64,000 nt of DNA, from NCBI GenBank assembly GCA_030068145.1, contig JAPJBO010000002.1, positions 682,001-746,000 of the forward strand. The letters are read 5' to 3'. The notes below the pieces were generated by a model. The model had not been told where the DNA came from. It did no database searches and saw nothing but the letters and a program-made list of their open reading frames with translations. The stretch comes from Diplonema papillatum. Lineage: Eukaryota; Euglenozoa; Diplonemea; Diplonemida; Diplonemidae. The translations under genes and the position numbers were made by a program. Below, piece by piece: positions 32,998 to 44,048 of the stretch (the first letter of the stretch is position 1; each line of letters begins with the position of its first letter).

Positions 32998-34197
32998 TTA
33001 GCGTGTAGGTTCACTTAGAGATCCGGCGGTTAAAGTCTCCGGGTGACGATTGTGTGCATGTGCGCGTGTCTTAATTGCCTGTTGCCGGCTATTCGACATA
33101 CATAGAGGGGTAGGTTTTACACGCTGCGTGAATGGGAAGCCTTGCGATACCTGCGCGGGCGTCATCTTCGGCGCCGTCTCCCACTCCTTCACGCCACCGT
33201 AGTAGTCGATGAAGTCGTTCTGGGTGTACCAGCGCCCGTCGGTGTCCTGCCGCCTCTCCTCGGTGACGTCGACCTCGTCGGTCAGCGCATCCTTCTCGAG
33301 GAGCTGCGCGGGGCCGTCTGCGGAGGCGCGGATCTCGACCAGCAGGGCGCCGAAGCCTTTTTCCTTGTCGCCCGGCTTGCCGGCCATGTGCACCTTCATT
33401 TTTTTGGCCGTGCCCACTGACGCCTCGAGCGCGGCCGCCGACAGCGGGACTTCGCAGTGCCCGAGGAACGTGTGCGGCTTGGTAGCCGCGTCCCATACAG
33501 TCGCCGCGAGGACGAGCCGCTTGTCCGCCACCCGCCGCTTTGGCGGGATGGGGAAGAACAGGAACTTCTGCTCCCACCGCGGGTTCTTCGACGCGGCCGC
33601 GACCGTGGTCGTCAGCTCCCCTTGCACAGCAGGGGTTGCGTTGACGACCATCACTTTGCAGTATGGGCTTCCCGGCGAGCCCCGCAGGTCCTCTCCGCCG
33701 ATGAACGTCACCGAAAACGACGCAGGGTCCGCCGCCTCCCCGGGCACTGTATACGCCGCCATCGTCGGGCGGAACACGACTTCCAACACCCCCAGCGACC
33801 CGCCGGCGGCGGTGCTCAGCTTCTTGTCCTTCGACTTCCCCGGCCTCCCCGACAGCTGCAGGACGCACCGGGTGTCCCGGATCGCCATCTTCTCGAGCTG
33901 CTCCCTGTTGAACGAGCTCTCCGCGTAGCCCAAAAACCCGTTTTTCCCGATTTTGTCGTGCACCTCGAACGAGATGGTCGTCGGCTTGTCGACCTTCCCC
34001 GGGAGGCGCAGGAGGAACCGCTTGTCCCAGACCGGGTTCGGCGATGGGATCGCGCGGGTGTCGATCGCGAAGCCCGGCACGGTGCGCCCGCTGCCCTGCA
34101 CCGCGACGTAGAGCGCGCATTTTGCCTTGTCCGCCAGGTTCGCGAGGCCGCTCGCCTTCACGACGGTCACCTCGAGCACCTGCGCCTCGCCGTTCAT
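32998..34197 (-). CDS. Tandem C2-domain protein
   Basis: The open frame starts at MNGEAQVLEVTVVKASGL (34197), a typical C2 opening. A first C2 domain covers about residues 5-115 (NPVWDKRFLLRLPG, FEVHDKIGKNGFLG). A second covers about 150-265 (FSVTFIGGEDLRG, SKNPRWEQKFLFFP, VWDAATKPHTFLGHCEV). Few Asp residues sit in the expected loops, so calcium binding is doubtful. The C terminus carries RWYTQNDFIDYYGGVKEW, a short aromatic motif I associate loosely with protist C2 or calcium-related proteins. The last 50 codons probably are intron: a donor CAG|GTATCG lies at 33150, and the frame then runs into the short dispersed element near 33000-33050. A further exon is expected downstream but not identified. 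The 5' UTR is CT-rich. Confidence 0.7.
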   Translation of the reverse strand: MNGEAQVLEVTVVKASGLANLADKAKCALYVAVQGSGRTVPGFAIDTRAIPSPNPVWDKRFLLRLPGKVDKPTTISFEVHDKIGKNGFLGYAESSFNREQLEKMAIRDTRCVLQLSGRPGKSKDKKLSTAAGGSLGVLEVVFRPTMAAYTVPGEAADPASFSVTFIGGEDLRGSPGSPYCKVMVVNATPAVQGELTTTVAAASKNPRWEQKFLFFPIPPKRRVADKRLVLAATVWDAATKPHTFLGHCEVPLSAAALEASVGTAKKMKVHMAGKPGDKEKGFGALLVEIRASADGPAQLLEKDALTDEVDVTEERRQDTDGRWYTQNDFIDYYGGVKEWETAPKMTPAQVSQGFPFTQRVKPTPLCMSNSRQQAIKTRAHAHNRHPETLTAGSLSEPTR

Positions 34198-34469
34198 CGC
34201 CCCGCCGCGGAACCGCGGAGCGGAACCTCGCCTTCCTCCTGATCAAAGAAGCCCCGTGCCGTAGGGCATTGTGCGGGGGGAGGTGGGAGTGTAGGGGGGA
34301 GGACGACAGCTGGGGTGCCCCCCTTCCGTCTGGCTCTCCCCTTTTTCTTGAAGTGTCCTTTGTCTTTGGCTGCGGTGTTGGTGGCTGCTTTCTTTCGTTC
34401 TCTAGAAGAAAGGTACCCTGCGGCAAAGTGCCGACGGTGAGTGAACAACAACACTCGATCATTCTATAT

Positions 34470-35700
34470 CCTGCAAGCAAAGTACACCACACTACCTTTG
34501 ATTCCCCCTTCCATTTGTGCATGGTTTTCCGCAGAACGACGATTCCTACAACAAAAACAACAAAAACATGGAAAGTGGAAGGATGCTTGTAATTCGCTAG
34601 AGGGAGACCAGTTGGAATGTTTGGAATTACTATGGACCTGTACGCGTTATTCATTGCCATCGTGGTGATTGTGGGGTGAATAACACCTGAAGAAATTGCA
34701 CAAAACTACAACGAGGACAGAAGAGCAGTTAACGCGATGGATGTAGACGTATCACGACTCTTCCAGTTGGCAAATCCTATCCCTCCGGTTCAGAACGGAG
34801 CGACCCAGTCTCAAGATGGGACGGTGATCGCTCAGGAGATGGTCGACGTCGCCATTCTGGATGGTATAACGGCGAAGTATGCTACGAGGGAATCGCCGTT
34901 AAAGGATTTCCTTCTTCGTGGAAGTCCGAGAGTCCGGACTTCTTGAGGGTATCTGTACTTTATTGGTATACAACGGCGGAACTCCCACCCGCTAAAAGGA
35001 AACAAAGACACGCCTGGCTGTTCTAGCGATAGAGCAGTACAGGTCAATGGTTGCGCGCGCCCTGCGGCTAGCCGGCACGGCCGATGATCCTGGGGAGAGG
35101 GCCCTCTTCCTGGTGATCTCGGCCTTGTCCTGACCGCCCGCAGGGGAGGTACAAGCCTCGTCCGGGAAGACTAGATTCGATCACTCGGTATCCTGCAAGT
35201 AAAGTACACCACACAACCTTTGATTCCCCCTTCCATTTGTGCGGGGTTTTCCGCAGAACGACGATTCCAACAACAAAAACAACAAAAACAACAAAAACAT
35301 GGAAAGTGGAAGGATGTGCGCAGCTTCATCTAGCTTGTAATTCGCTAGAGGGAGATCGTATTTAACTATATGAGCGCAATAACTGCTGCGGTAGCAGGAT
35401 TAGATCCTGTATTTTTCGGCACCGCCTCTTCAGAGAGTCCGATGAAGCCAAACGCAACCAAACGCACCCACGACGGTCCTCGAGGGCATGCCACGCTAAC
35501 GAAACACCTTTTTCGTCACAATTTTTATCTCACCCCCCTCCCTCCTAACCCCTAACCTATGGACCTGTCACTACAGAGGCGCCAAAGAGAGGCCGAGCAG
35601 CGACAGGAACAGGTGTATTGTTCCCAGCGCAACACGCCATCGCCGCCGACGGTCACTGCTGCAAGCCTGAGGACAGAAGAACAGGGAACGCGATGGATGT
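34470..35700 (+). repeat. Imperfect tandem duplication of the leader of a plus-strand ORF
   Basis: Sequence 34470-34600 recurs at 35175-35345 (GATTCCCCCTTCCATTTGTG, then AACAACAAAAAC, GGAAAGTGGAAGGATG). The start region at 34737-34815 recurs at 35691-35772. The second copy is longer, with extra sequence between 35362 and 35570. Confidence 0.75.
34737..35060 (+). pseudogene. First copy of the MDVDV ORF, interrupted by a 211-bp insertion
   Basis: It begins MDVDVSRLFQLANPIPPVQN, like the ORF at 35694. After the shared CAGTCTCAAG a 211-bp segment (34816-35026) is present that the second copy lacks, and then homology resumes at CGATAGAGCAGTACAGG. Ending in AG but starting with AT, the segment is either an unusual intron or an insertion with a 2-base ambiguity (AG at both borders). 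Beyond it the copy decays. Confidence 0.45.
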
Positions 35701-37009
35701 GGACGTACCACGACTCTTCCAGTTGGCAAATCCTATCCCTCCGGTTCAGAACGGAGCGACCCAGTCTCAAGCGATGGAGCAGTACAGGTCAATGGTTGCG
35801 CGCGCCCGGCGGCTAGCCGGCGCGGCCTGGGGAGAGGCTCTTCCTGGAGACCTTGTCCTGACCGCCCTGGAGCAGGAAAGGGGTCTCGCCCCGGTGCAGT
35901 CGCAAGGACGGCCGGAGCCGACGCCGCAGCACGCCGACGTGCAGCGCCGCACGCCGACGTGCAGCGCCAGCCGCAGCAACAACAGAAAGGAGGAGGGCGT
36001 AGTTGTCGCCCCCAACGCCGACGCAGCCGTCGATGCGGCAGGTGCGGCAGCCGACGCCGCCGATCAGCTGGCAGGCTCGGAGAAGGCCGCGCAGTTCGCG
36101 GTGCTGTGCCGCGACGCGTTCGAAGGAAGCATGCTGCGGCACGTGCTGATGAAGGACGGGCAGGTGCGCGGGATGCACGCCTGGACGAAAGGCGAGGCAC
36201 GCCAACAGGGCAGGGTGACGGCCCGGGCGGAAAAAGCGGTCGCCGACGGAGGCGAACCCCGGGTGGCGGCTACCACCGTCCTCGCGTTTGCGGTGGCCCG
36301 CAAACACGCGCCCCCCGGCGTCTGGGAGTGCGTCGAACGTGACCCGGCGACGATGACGCGTCTCTGCCTCCGCGCTGTCACGACGGCGTACCCCAAGACG
36401 CGGCTCGAGGCCGGCGCGATGTGGGGCGTGACCTCGCAGCGAGGCCGCCGCGAGCTGCTGGTGCGCCTGTCGTGTGCCCACGGAAGGTGTCGTAGAAGGC
36501 TCCGGCAGAGACGGCGGGTTCTGGCGGCCTATCGAAAAGGCCGTCCGCGACGCGATGCCCGTGGTGGGGCTCAGCGAGGACGTCTCGCGAGAGGCCGCGA
36601 TGTGCGGGCTCGTGCTCGGCACGAAGCGCCTCCTCGTGCGTGTGCGCAGTGCCGGCGGGCTGGAACAGGTGCGCGCCGCGGCGGGGAAGCACGCCGCGGC
36701 GCCGCTCGTTCTGGCGCCTCGGTTCATGGTGACGGGGGCCAAGCCGCGCGAGCACGAGGCGGACGTCGTGGCGGACCTGAGACGGGCCGGTTGGGCTGTG
36801 GAGCCCGTCTCAGGTTCGTCCGCGGCGGAAGCAGGACGTGCGTGGTGGCGGCGACTGAGCCGCCGGCGTTCCGGGTGCTGGAGCGGGGGAACGCGCCGCC
36901 GCTCGTCGTGAACGACTACGACAGGAGCGAGCTGCCGCGGGATGCCCGCAAGAAGCTGGCTGGCGCCGGGGCCTATCAAGACGCGCCGCGTGAAGCTACC
37001 AGCGGCTGA
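35694..37009 (+). pseudogene. Plus-strand ORF of unknown function with apparent frameshifts
   Basis: Starts MDVDVPRLFQLANPIPPVQN and continues through an Ala/Gln-rich stretch to a better-looking region (AQFAVLCRDAFEGSMLRHVL, then GVWECVERDPATMTRLCLRA). Protein-like sequence moves to another frame near 36480 (FWRPIEKAVRDAMPVVGLSE, LVLAPRFMVTGAKPREHEAD). It returns to the first frame near 36830 (FRVLERGNAPPLVVNDYDRS). Two frameshifts, or very short introns, are needed to read through. It is the only sizeable coding-like unit on the plus strand, is GC-rich, and ends next to a 22-bp satellite. A decayed retroelement ORF1 is one possibility; I see no diagnostic domain. Confidence 0.4.
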
Positions 37010-37049
37010 AGCGGGCGCAGGCCCAGCGACTTCGCCCCCGGCTACACAA

Positions 37050-37742
37050 GCGCCATCGTGATGGAACAGTTGCGCCATCGTGATGGAACAGTTGCGCCAT
37101 CGTGATGGAACAGTTGCGCCATCGTGATGGAACAGTTGCGCCATCGTGATGGAACAGTTGCGCCATCGTGATGGAACAGTTGCGCCATCGTGATGGAACA
37201 GTTGCGCCATCGTGATGGAACAGTTGCGCCATCGTGATGGAACAGTTGCGCCATCGTGATGGAACAGTTGCGCCATCGTGATGGAACAGTTGCGCCATCG
37301 TGATGGAACAGTTGCGCCATCGTGATGGAACAGTTGCGCCATCGTGATGGAACAGTTGCGCCATCGTGATGGAACAGTTGCGCCATCGTGATGGAACAGT
37401 TGCGCCATCGTGATGGAACAGTTGCGCCATCGTGATGGAACAGTTGCGCCATCGTGATGGAACAGTTGCGCCATCGTGATGGAACAGTTGCGCCATCGTG
37501 ATGGAACAGTTGCGCCATCGTGATGGAACAGTTGCGCCATCGTGATGGAACAGTTGCGCCATCGTGATGGAACAGTTGCGCCATCGTGATGGAACAGTTG
37601 CGCCATCGTGATGGAACAGTTGCGCCATCGTGATGGAACAGTTGCGCCATCGTGATGGAACAGTTGCGCCATCGTGATGGAACAGTTGCGCCATCGTGAT
37701 GGAACAGCTGCGCCATCGTGATGGAACAGTTGCGCCATCGTG
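37050..37742. repeat. 22-bp tandem array, about 31 copies
   Basis: The unit is GCGCCATCGTGATGGAACAGTT and almost every copy is identical (one C variant near 37709). The core CCATC-GT-GATGG is self-complementary. The minus strand is open in several frames, giving spurious ORFs of over 200 codons. The short segment GAGGCGGCTGGAAGCGCCGG follows the array and recurs at 37859. Confidence 0.95.
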
Positions 37743-37836
37743 AGGCGGCTGGAAGCGCCGGGGCAGCGCCCGTTTAGAAGGCCCAGACGATGACAAATAC
37801 ACATCAAGCGGGACCTCACCCGCCTGATTTATGTTG

Positions 37837-37919
37837 AACCGGGTAAAACCTGGGAGTGAGGCGGCTGGAAGCGCCGGGGCAGCCCCATTTTCGGGGGGTG
37901 TCCCAGGTTTTACCCGGTT
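37837..37919. repeat. Inverted repeat, 19-bp arms
   Basis: AACCGGGTAAAACCTGGGA at 37837-37855 is matched exactly by its reverse complement at 37901-37919. The 45-bp loop contains a copy of the segment that borders the 22-bp array. A related arm (CAGGTTTTACCTGGTC) lies near 38068. It may be a small foldback element or a hairpin. Confidence 0.75.
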
Positions 37920-40080
37920 CGGCGTTTTATTTCGGGGTTTGCGACTTTGCGTACTTTGCAGAATATCGCGATCCTGGTGCTTGCCCGCACCTTGGGGCTG
38001 TCATAGGAGGCTGCAGGACCGCCACTGGTCACAGGTGACTACCTGGGATACCCCCCCCGCGTGTCTCAGGTTTTACCTGGTCTGTCATTTTCTCGTTCCA
38101 GCCTTAGTCCAGTTCAGCATTATGCCAATTACGGTACCACACACAACTATTTAAACATGAAATTATCGTGAAGAGAAAAACATAGAAGAAGTCCACGAAA
38201 CGATCGAGGAAGCTTTTGAGTTCGAAGAATCGCAAGGGAATCCCAACCGGCAGAGCGATGTTCGCCCCCCTGCTGCATGGCAGCATCCGTCGGAGGTTGC
38301 CGGGGTTGACGGCTGGCGGACATCAGACCTCGCGCACAGGCATTTCATAGCGGGCATTGCCCATCTTGCGAAGGGCAGCGCGTCAACAAGAGACTTTCGG
38401 TGCGGCTTCTACCAAGTGGAGATTCACAAAGAGGCGCGGCTCCATTTTAGGTTTTCCGACGAGACTGGAACAGACGGACCAAGCGTCGAAAGTAACATGG
38501 AAGCCGAATGATAGCAATGGCTCTTCCTCGTTCTACGAGTTCACCGGTGTAGAACTCAGCCACGTGACATCCCAGGTATCACCTGCCGTGCGGTTATGAC
38601 CAAAATGGATTAAACCGACTTCGAAAGAGCAACCGTCGGCGAGCTGGAATCATATGAGGGTCGCCCATATTGGTTTGCCAGAAGGTCCTCTTGCGGAGGT
38701 TGACCAACAATAATAGGGAGGCCTACGTAAGGCAAGCTACGGTGAGGCAATTTGGGACAGAAATATGAGGGTTTTACCGTGTTTCAGCTGGAAAACTCGT
38801 GCAAACCCCCGAATACCACTGTGGACTAGTTACGGTGGTATGACGGACGGTGCAGACTCTTCCTCATAGTTTCCCTGATTATTAGCGTTATTTGTGGATT
38901 AGAAGGCGGTATTTTAAAGTCTCCGGTTGACCGTAGAGTATGGAGGGGATTGAGAAAAGTGAGAGGGTGCCGCTCGTTTCGGGCGATGTGTCGTTCCGTT
39001 GTGAAACCTTGTGAAGCCCCCTAACGCGTTTAGGGGGTGTTTGGGATTGGGTAGGGTGTGGTCGTTCTGCTACGGCGTGAAAAGCCAGGAAGCTTCGACG
39101 CTAATCTTCGACTCTTGATTAAGTTCACCGGGTTGCGTGCTCGTCAGGAGGATCCCGGTGCCTGGCTTTTCTTCTGGGTGGTTTCGTGTTGCTCGGCGGC
39201 TGTGTGTTACGCGGCACGGATTAGGGGAGGAAGAAGAAGAAGAAAAAGGCCGCTCCTGGTCCAGGAACGTGACGGTCAACCACAGCTTGCAAAGCTTGAG
39301 TGCCACAACCCCGTCCGCTCTGCCCTGCGGCTGACCGCCTCGACGAGCTTGTGTTCAGCGCGAGCGCCAAGCCCCAAGGTGCGCCAAGCCTTGATGCTTT
39401 AGTTGGGAAATCGGTAGCCACTTGACCCGTAGGCCCGTGGCTCTGCAGTACCGCCGAACACGTGAAGCTTGGCTCCCGTGTAGCAGGCTTTCCCTGGTAC
39501 CATTTGGGGAGGAAAAAAGGAAAAAACTGGGAGAGGGGAAGTTGGGGTTTGAGGGGTGTCCTCGGGGTACGGGGGGGGTTGTTGGAGGGGTTGGGTGACA
39601 GACAGGTTACGCTTGCGCTGTTCGCATGGAGGCTCTTGGCTCGAAGAAGTGGAAGTAGCGTAGGCTATTGTTCGGTGTTACTCTTTTGATTATTATACAA
39701 TTACCATGAGAAAGGGGAATTTCACAGGAAAGTAGACTTAATCGCGCATTCGAGAGAGAATCTAGGCCAAATTCTCGCTAGGCTCACGCCATCACCTGGG
39801 ACAGCTATGAAAGAAGGCAGTCGAATTGGAAAGGATCGGCGGCAAGGTGTCGCGCGAAGTCAGTGTACGGGTACCGACCATGGATGTACCGAAGCTGTTG
39901 AGAACCTCAGAGATGATGAGGGACGATGCCGGCAGTGTGGGTGAAGACTGCACTCTACCCAGCCGTGCGCCGAACACGTTTGGCATCGTCGCCGGGGCAA
40001 GAACAGGAGTATATTTGGTGTGCGATGCCGTGAGATGGGGGTAGAACAGTACTACAGAACGAGGCAGGATAGTGCGCCTA
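37920..40080. other. Stretch without a supported gene
   Basis: No reading frame here looks like protein. It contains a diverged copy of the dispersed short element (38895-38935, ending TCTCCGGTTGACC) and a dispersed repeat at 39225-39425. Confidence 0.35.
39225..39425 (+). repeat. Dispersed repeat, inverted copy at 63605-63840
   Basis: Shares CGCTCCTGGTCCAGGAACGT, GTGCCACAACCCCGTCCGC and AAATCGGTAGCCACTTGAC with the reverse complement of 63605-63840. A shorter relative lies near 45415-45510. Confidence 0.75.
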
Positions 40081-42440
40081 TTCTACCGCTTGGGCCGGTT
40101 TGACTGAGGGATCCTCAAGAGACGTCGCCGTACAGGGGGAAAGCTTAGGCAGGGCACTCTCATGCAGCACAGGGCAAAGCGATGCTGCGAGGGAGCCCTG
40201 GCGAAATTCCGACAAACACCAGTGGTGTTCGGAAGATGGACTACAGGTGGCACGAGAGACGATTGAGAAGGCGAAGACATCACGGCGCGGCGCACGCCAA
40301 GAGGATCATGGGACTGGGAAGCGGGCTGGGGCAGGGAGGCCCTCGTCCAACAGGCCTTCCGCCGTGGCTTCCAAGGGCGCGGCACAAAGAAAAAGTCACA
40401 TGTATGTGAAAGCGCATGGCACGAGGCAAAACTTGTTGCCGGAAACGCTCGTCTTCAGGAGGTCCCGCTCACACCGCCTCCCGAATTCCAAGAGCGCAAC
40501 TGCTTTACCCTTTAATAAAGGGCAACCCTCCGGCAGGCGACGGTGGGTCGGGTAGAGGCAGAAGCTCTGAAACAAGGGCATTGCTTCCGGAATCACCTCG
40601 CGACGCCCTGGCCCGAGGCGATTTCACCATCCCTCCCGGCTGGCGCAAAGCGACTTCTCCGAAGCAAGCACGTCCCTCTCACGGTTGTGTCTTTGATTTC
40701 ATTTCATGCGTGGTTGACCATCATGTTACCAACAGGAGTGGTAGTGATCCTTCCGTCCTCCTGGAGCGCTTCCAGGAGGACCCCCTTTCCTATATTGAGC
40801 ATGGCCCCTTTTCCTGAACTGGGGGGGTCGGCGACGCGCACAGCGCAACCTCCAACGTCCCCGATTTTGACTGAGCTCATAGGGCGCAGTCCTGCCGCTG
40901 TACGCACGTCCACGGCAAAAGTCACAAAGTGTGTGATTGACGTCGAAAATCTGAGAGGTGCGGTGTGGTCGGCGTTGGCGTGTGTTGGATTGGAAATTCC
41001 AAGCACAGTGGCACTCTTAATGAGAGTTGGAAAGATCGTCGTTGTGCGCACTCACTTGGGTGGCTTTGGTGGAAGGCGAGCAGACGGCGATGTGTGTGGG
41101 GCGTCATCGCAACCCCAGGACGACGCGAATGTACACGCCGCATCACCTCTGGCAGCCGGTTCTGCACACAGCCTCGGGCACAGCTGCCCTGCAGAAAACC
41201 GACTGAAAGACGGCCCTGTCAAAGGCCCCTTGTGGCCGCGTCACCTCGACAAGATCCTGCAGGGGTACGACTACGCCAACGGCTGGCTCGACGCCAGCAG
41301 TGGAGAACGCGTGGCTTCCTACGAGGGGGAGATCGCTTCCACTGCTCCGCCATTTGACCACGAAGCGCTCCTGCAGGATTTCCCCGGCCTCCGCATCAAC
41401 ATCAATGCCGGATCCGGTGGGAGGGGACCCCCAACTCCTCTTGTAGGAAGTTGTTGTACGCCTGTCGTGACAGGTCGGGGAACACGAATGCCTTGGACCC
41501 CATGGGGGGGCGATGGATAGTGATCCATTTCCAAAAAGGCGTTAGAAAAGGACCGCTTCGAGGCAGTAAGAGACCCTGTCCTAGAGAGGTAGGGTCGGTC
41601 TTTCCGCCGACAAACAGGATCATGACCTGTTGGCGTTTCTCCCCCTAATGGCGTATGAGCTCGTCACTGGAAAAGAATCGAACGAGACCAACAAAACCCT
41701 GTGGCCACAACTGGAAGCCGCAGTCACAATGTGTGTGACTGACGTCAAAAATCTGAGAGGTACGGCGTTGGCGTGTGTTGGATTGGAATCTGTGCTGACG
41801 TTCATGGGGTTGATTGGCGCAGCCCCTCCGATCCAGCTGCCGTCTGAAATCACGCTCCGGGTGAACTCTTGGCCACGCAACGCGGGGAAAATCTCCGGAA
41901 ACAACCTTTGCAACCTGCGGCCCATGCTGGGTTGTTGCTGAGCTTGCAGCAGAAGAAGGGGGTTGTTACGTGCAACAAAGAAACACTCAGGCGTGATGTT
42001 ACAGTGATGTACAGGTACAAAAATAGAAAGACAAGATGGTCGGGAAGAACCACTGCCAATTATACTGCTCCTTCCGGAAGCAGATGGCTGGTGGCTGGAA
42101 GTGTGCGGACTACGTCCAGCACTCCTGCACCGACATCACACCTCTGGCAGTCAGGTGCATCACCCAGCTGTGGCGTCCGCTATCTTTGGACGGGCATCAC
42201 AAATCCTGCGATCAAGTTCGCTGCAGCACTCAAGCTTACGAAGTTCGCCATGCGAGGTGCCCAAATTTCCGTCAAGATTGCAGCCGTAGCCATTCAGCCC
42301 TACTACTTACCTGTCACGTCCCAGGTGCGAGGAGACAAGCTGGGCCAGTTCACGGCCAGCTGGCACGTCCCAGCGAGGGAAAGGTCCACACCCACACCTT
42401 GCCACCTGCTACGCCTTATGCAGCGTGAAGGTGTCGCGTG
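40081..42440. other. Region with coding-like remnants and an internal direct repeat
   Basis: About 95 bp at 40905-41002 recur at 41703-41792 (AATCTGAGAGGT, TTGGCGTGTGTTGGATTGGA). The plus frame near 41210-41420 (WPRHLDKILQGYDYANGWLD) and 42190-42370 (NPAIKFAAALKLTKFAMRGA) look protein-like. So does the minus frame near 41420-41515 (GSKAFVFPDLSRQAYNNFLQ). No domain is recognised and the frames do not connect. It may be a decayed mobile element. Confidence 0.3.
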
Positions 42441-42567
42441 ATGGAGAGCGGAAGAGATGATTGGTGTACTTTAGTTCAGAAAGTCAGTTAGTGGTAGTAG
42501 ATAGTGGCTCGTGTGTCAAGGTCAGACTTCTTCCGGAAGGCTTTTCCTTTTCCGAGGATATTTCAAG

Positions 42568-44048
42568 TACATACCCCCCCCGTGAACATGTCACCCCCCA
42601 AAAACCCCTTGAGTATGTCACCCCCCAAGGCCTGAGAGGGGGGGTGACATACTCAAGGTTTTGTCCTGTTGTCCCAGTGGGGAGTGGCCCCGCGCAGCGG
42701 AATTTTTTTTTGAACGTTTTTTTTTTTTGTGAGTTTTCCGCTTTCACCGCCGCCTACCGCACCACTGAGCATGCACAGCAGCAGACTACAATCGGAGCGG
42801 TCATCCTCGCCTCTTTGGTTGCTTGCGCGACCGCCAAAGTGACACGTGGTCTTGAAGCAGCCAACAACGTTGTAACATGCATTGTGTCTTTTTAAAACGC
42901 TGCCGCGGAGCCGATGGCCTCCAATTTTTTTTTTGGAAAAAAAGATTTTTGCTCAACTTCATCAAAAAATACTGCAGAGTTTGTTCCAAAATTTTAAAAT
43001 TCAAAAAACCCAGTTTTTTTCCGGAAAGGAATTGGTGGCCATGTACCAGAAAGACACAAGATTTTGACCCTGCATGGTAAATGAGAGGTTTCGCGGGATT
43101 CAAAACTTGGGCAACAGCTGCTAATTGGGGGCCATCCTAGAGTTCCTTCAATGCACAACATGGTCAACCGCATTGCGTCGGTTGCGAATGACGCTTGCAA
43201 CGACCTCACGACTTTTCTTCAGCAAGACGTCGAGACGGGAACACTGTCCGCCATATTGTCCCGAATCTGCAAGTGTATGCCTGAGAAATTTCAAGGAAAC
43301 GCCCGTCAGGATGCATCGGAACTTCTTGAGAGTGGATTGTTCGGCTTGTTGGTGGCTGCAACTGATGGAACGACCTGTAGACTTCGAAACACATCCAGAC
43401 CTCGCAATGTTATCATTCTGCCAACACGATTTGCTGAAGTGCACGGACTGTGAACAGGAGAAGGAAGTTTGTAAAATTGTTGCAAGTGCCTTGCACTTGC
43501 AACCTGAGGGGCGTTCAATGCAGAAGTTTGAGCAAATGCTGAGCCGGAAGCAGCGGCCTAGACACAGCGGCCATTATGTCTGCTGTGCGCGAGAAGGAGA
43601 GCAGTGGATGATGACAATCACGTATCACTTACGTCATTCATGCCACTGGTCTGCTTTGCGCAACGGTTCAATCATCACTCTCTTCACGTTCGTGCCTGGT
43701 CTGCTTTGTACGCGTCCGATCGTCAATGTGGCACATTGGTTCGGCTTGCGACGCGTTATGCCCAGTCGTTCGAGCTTGTTGCTGCTTGTTGCGTTGAGCG
43801 CGTCGGCAGGGTCTCCCTGCCGGCAGGGGGTCCTGAGGAACTGGGGTTGGAAGTCGGGCGGGTCTTGCCATGGGCCCAGCGTTCTGTCTCGGTCGTGTCC
43901 TAGAAGGGCTGCTAAGGACATTTCCCCCCAGCCGAGGCTCAGATGACCTCTGCAAACCCTTAAGTATGTCACCCCCCTTGAGTATGTCACCCCCCAGCGG
44001 ATTTTTGCACAAAAGGGGGTGACATGTTCACGGGGGCGGGTAGGTACC
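42568..44048. mobile_element. TIR element with subterminal repeats and a protease-like frame
   Basis: The left end has ATACCCCCCCCGTGAACATG followed by TCACCCCCC. The right end has the inverse, AGGGGGTGACATGTTCAC then GGGGGCGGGTAGGTAC, with about three differences over 33 bp. Subterminal copies of TTGAGTATGTCACCCCCC lie at 42609-42626 (inverted copy 42638-42657) and 43961-43995. The exact ends and any target-site duplication are unclear. The interior carries the USP-like pseudogene at 43090-43625 on the plus strand. Confidence 0.6.
43090..43625 (+). pseudogene. Ubiquitin-specific protease (USP)-like frame, broken
   Basis: Three USP landmarks appear in order. The Cys box reads GIQNLGNSC, then a TAA stop where USPs normally have Tyr or Trp, then LGAILEFLQC (43090-43150). 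In another frame comes MPEKFQGNARQDASELLESG (about 43275-43335), like the GxxQQDAxEFL helix. Back in the first frame comes CTDCEQEKEVC and then HSGHYVCCAREGEQW (about 43570-43615), like the His box. At least one stop and two frame changes break it, so it cannot make a full enzyme as it stands. USPs hydrolyse ubiquitin-isopeptide bonds. The identity rests on three short motifs with correct order and spacing, about 180 residues in all, shorter than a usual 300-residue USP domain. It sits between the inverted ends at 42568 and 44048. Confidence 0.55.

Noticed and set aside
37050..37742. Possible CRISPR array
   Set aside because: Units are contiguous 22-bp repeats without unique spacers, in a eukaryotic setting with no cas-like genes.
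36996..37819. Several minus-strand ORFs of 220-270 codons and an ORF of 668 codons ending at 37819
   Set aside because: They read the 22-bp satellite (HDGATVPSRWRNCSITMAQL repeats) and then the antisense of a plus-strand frame; no independent coding signal.
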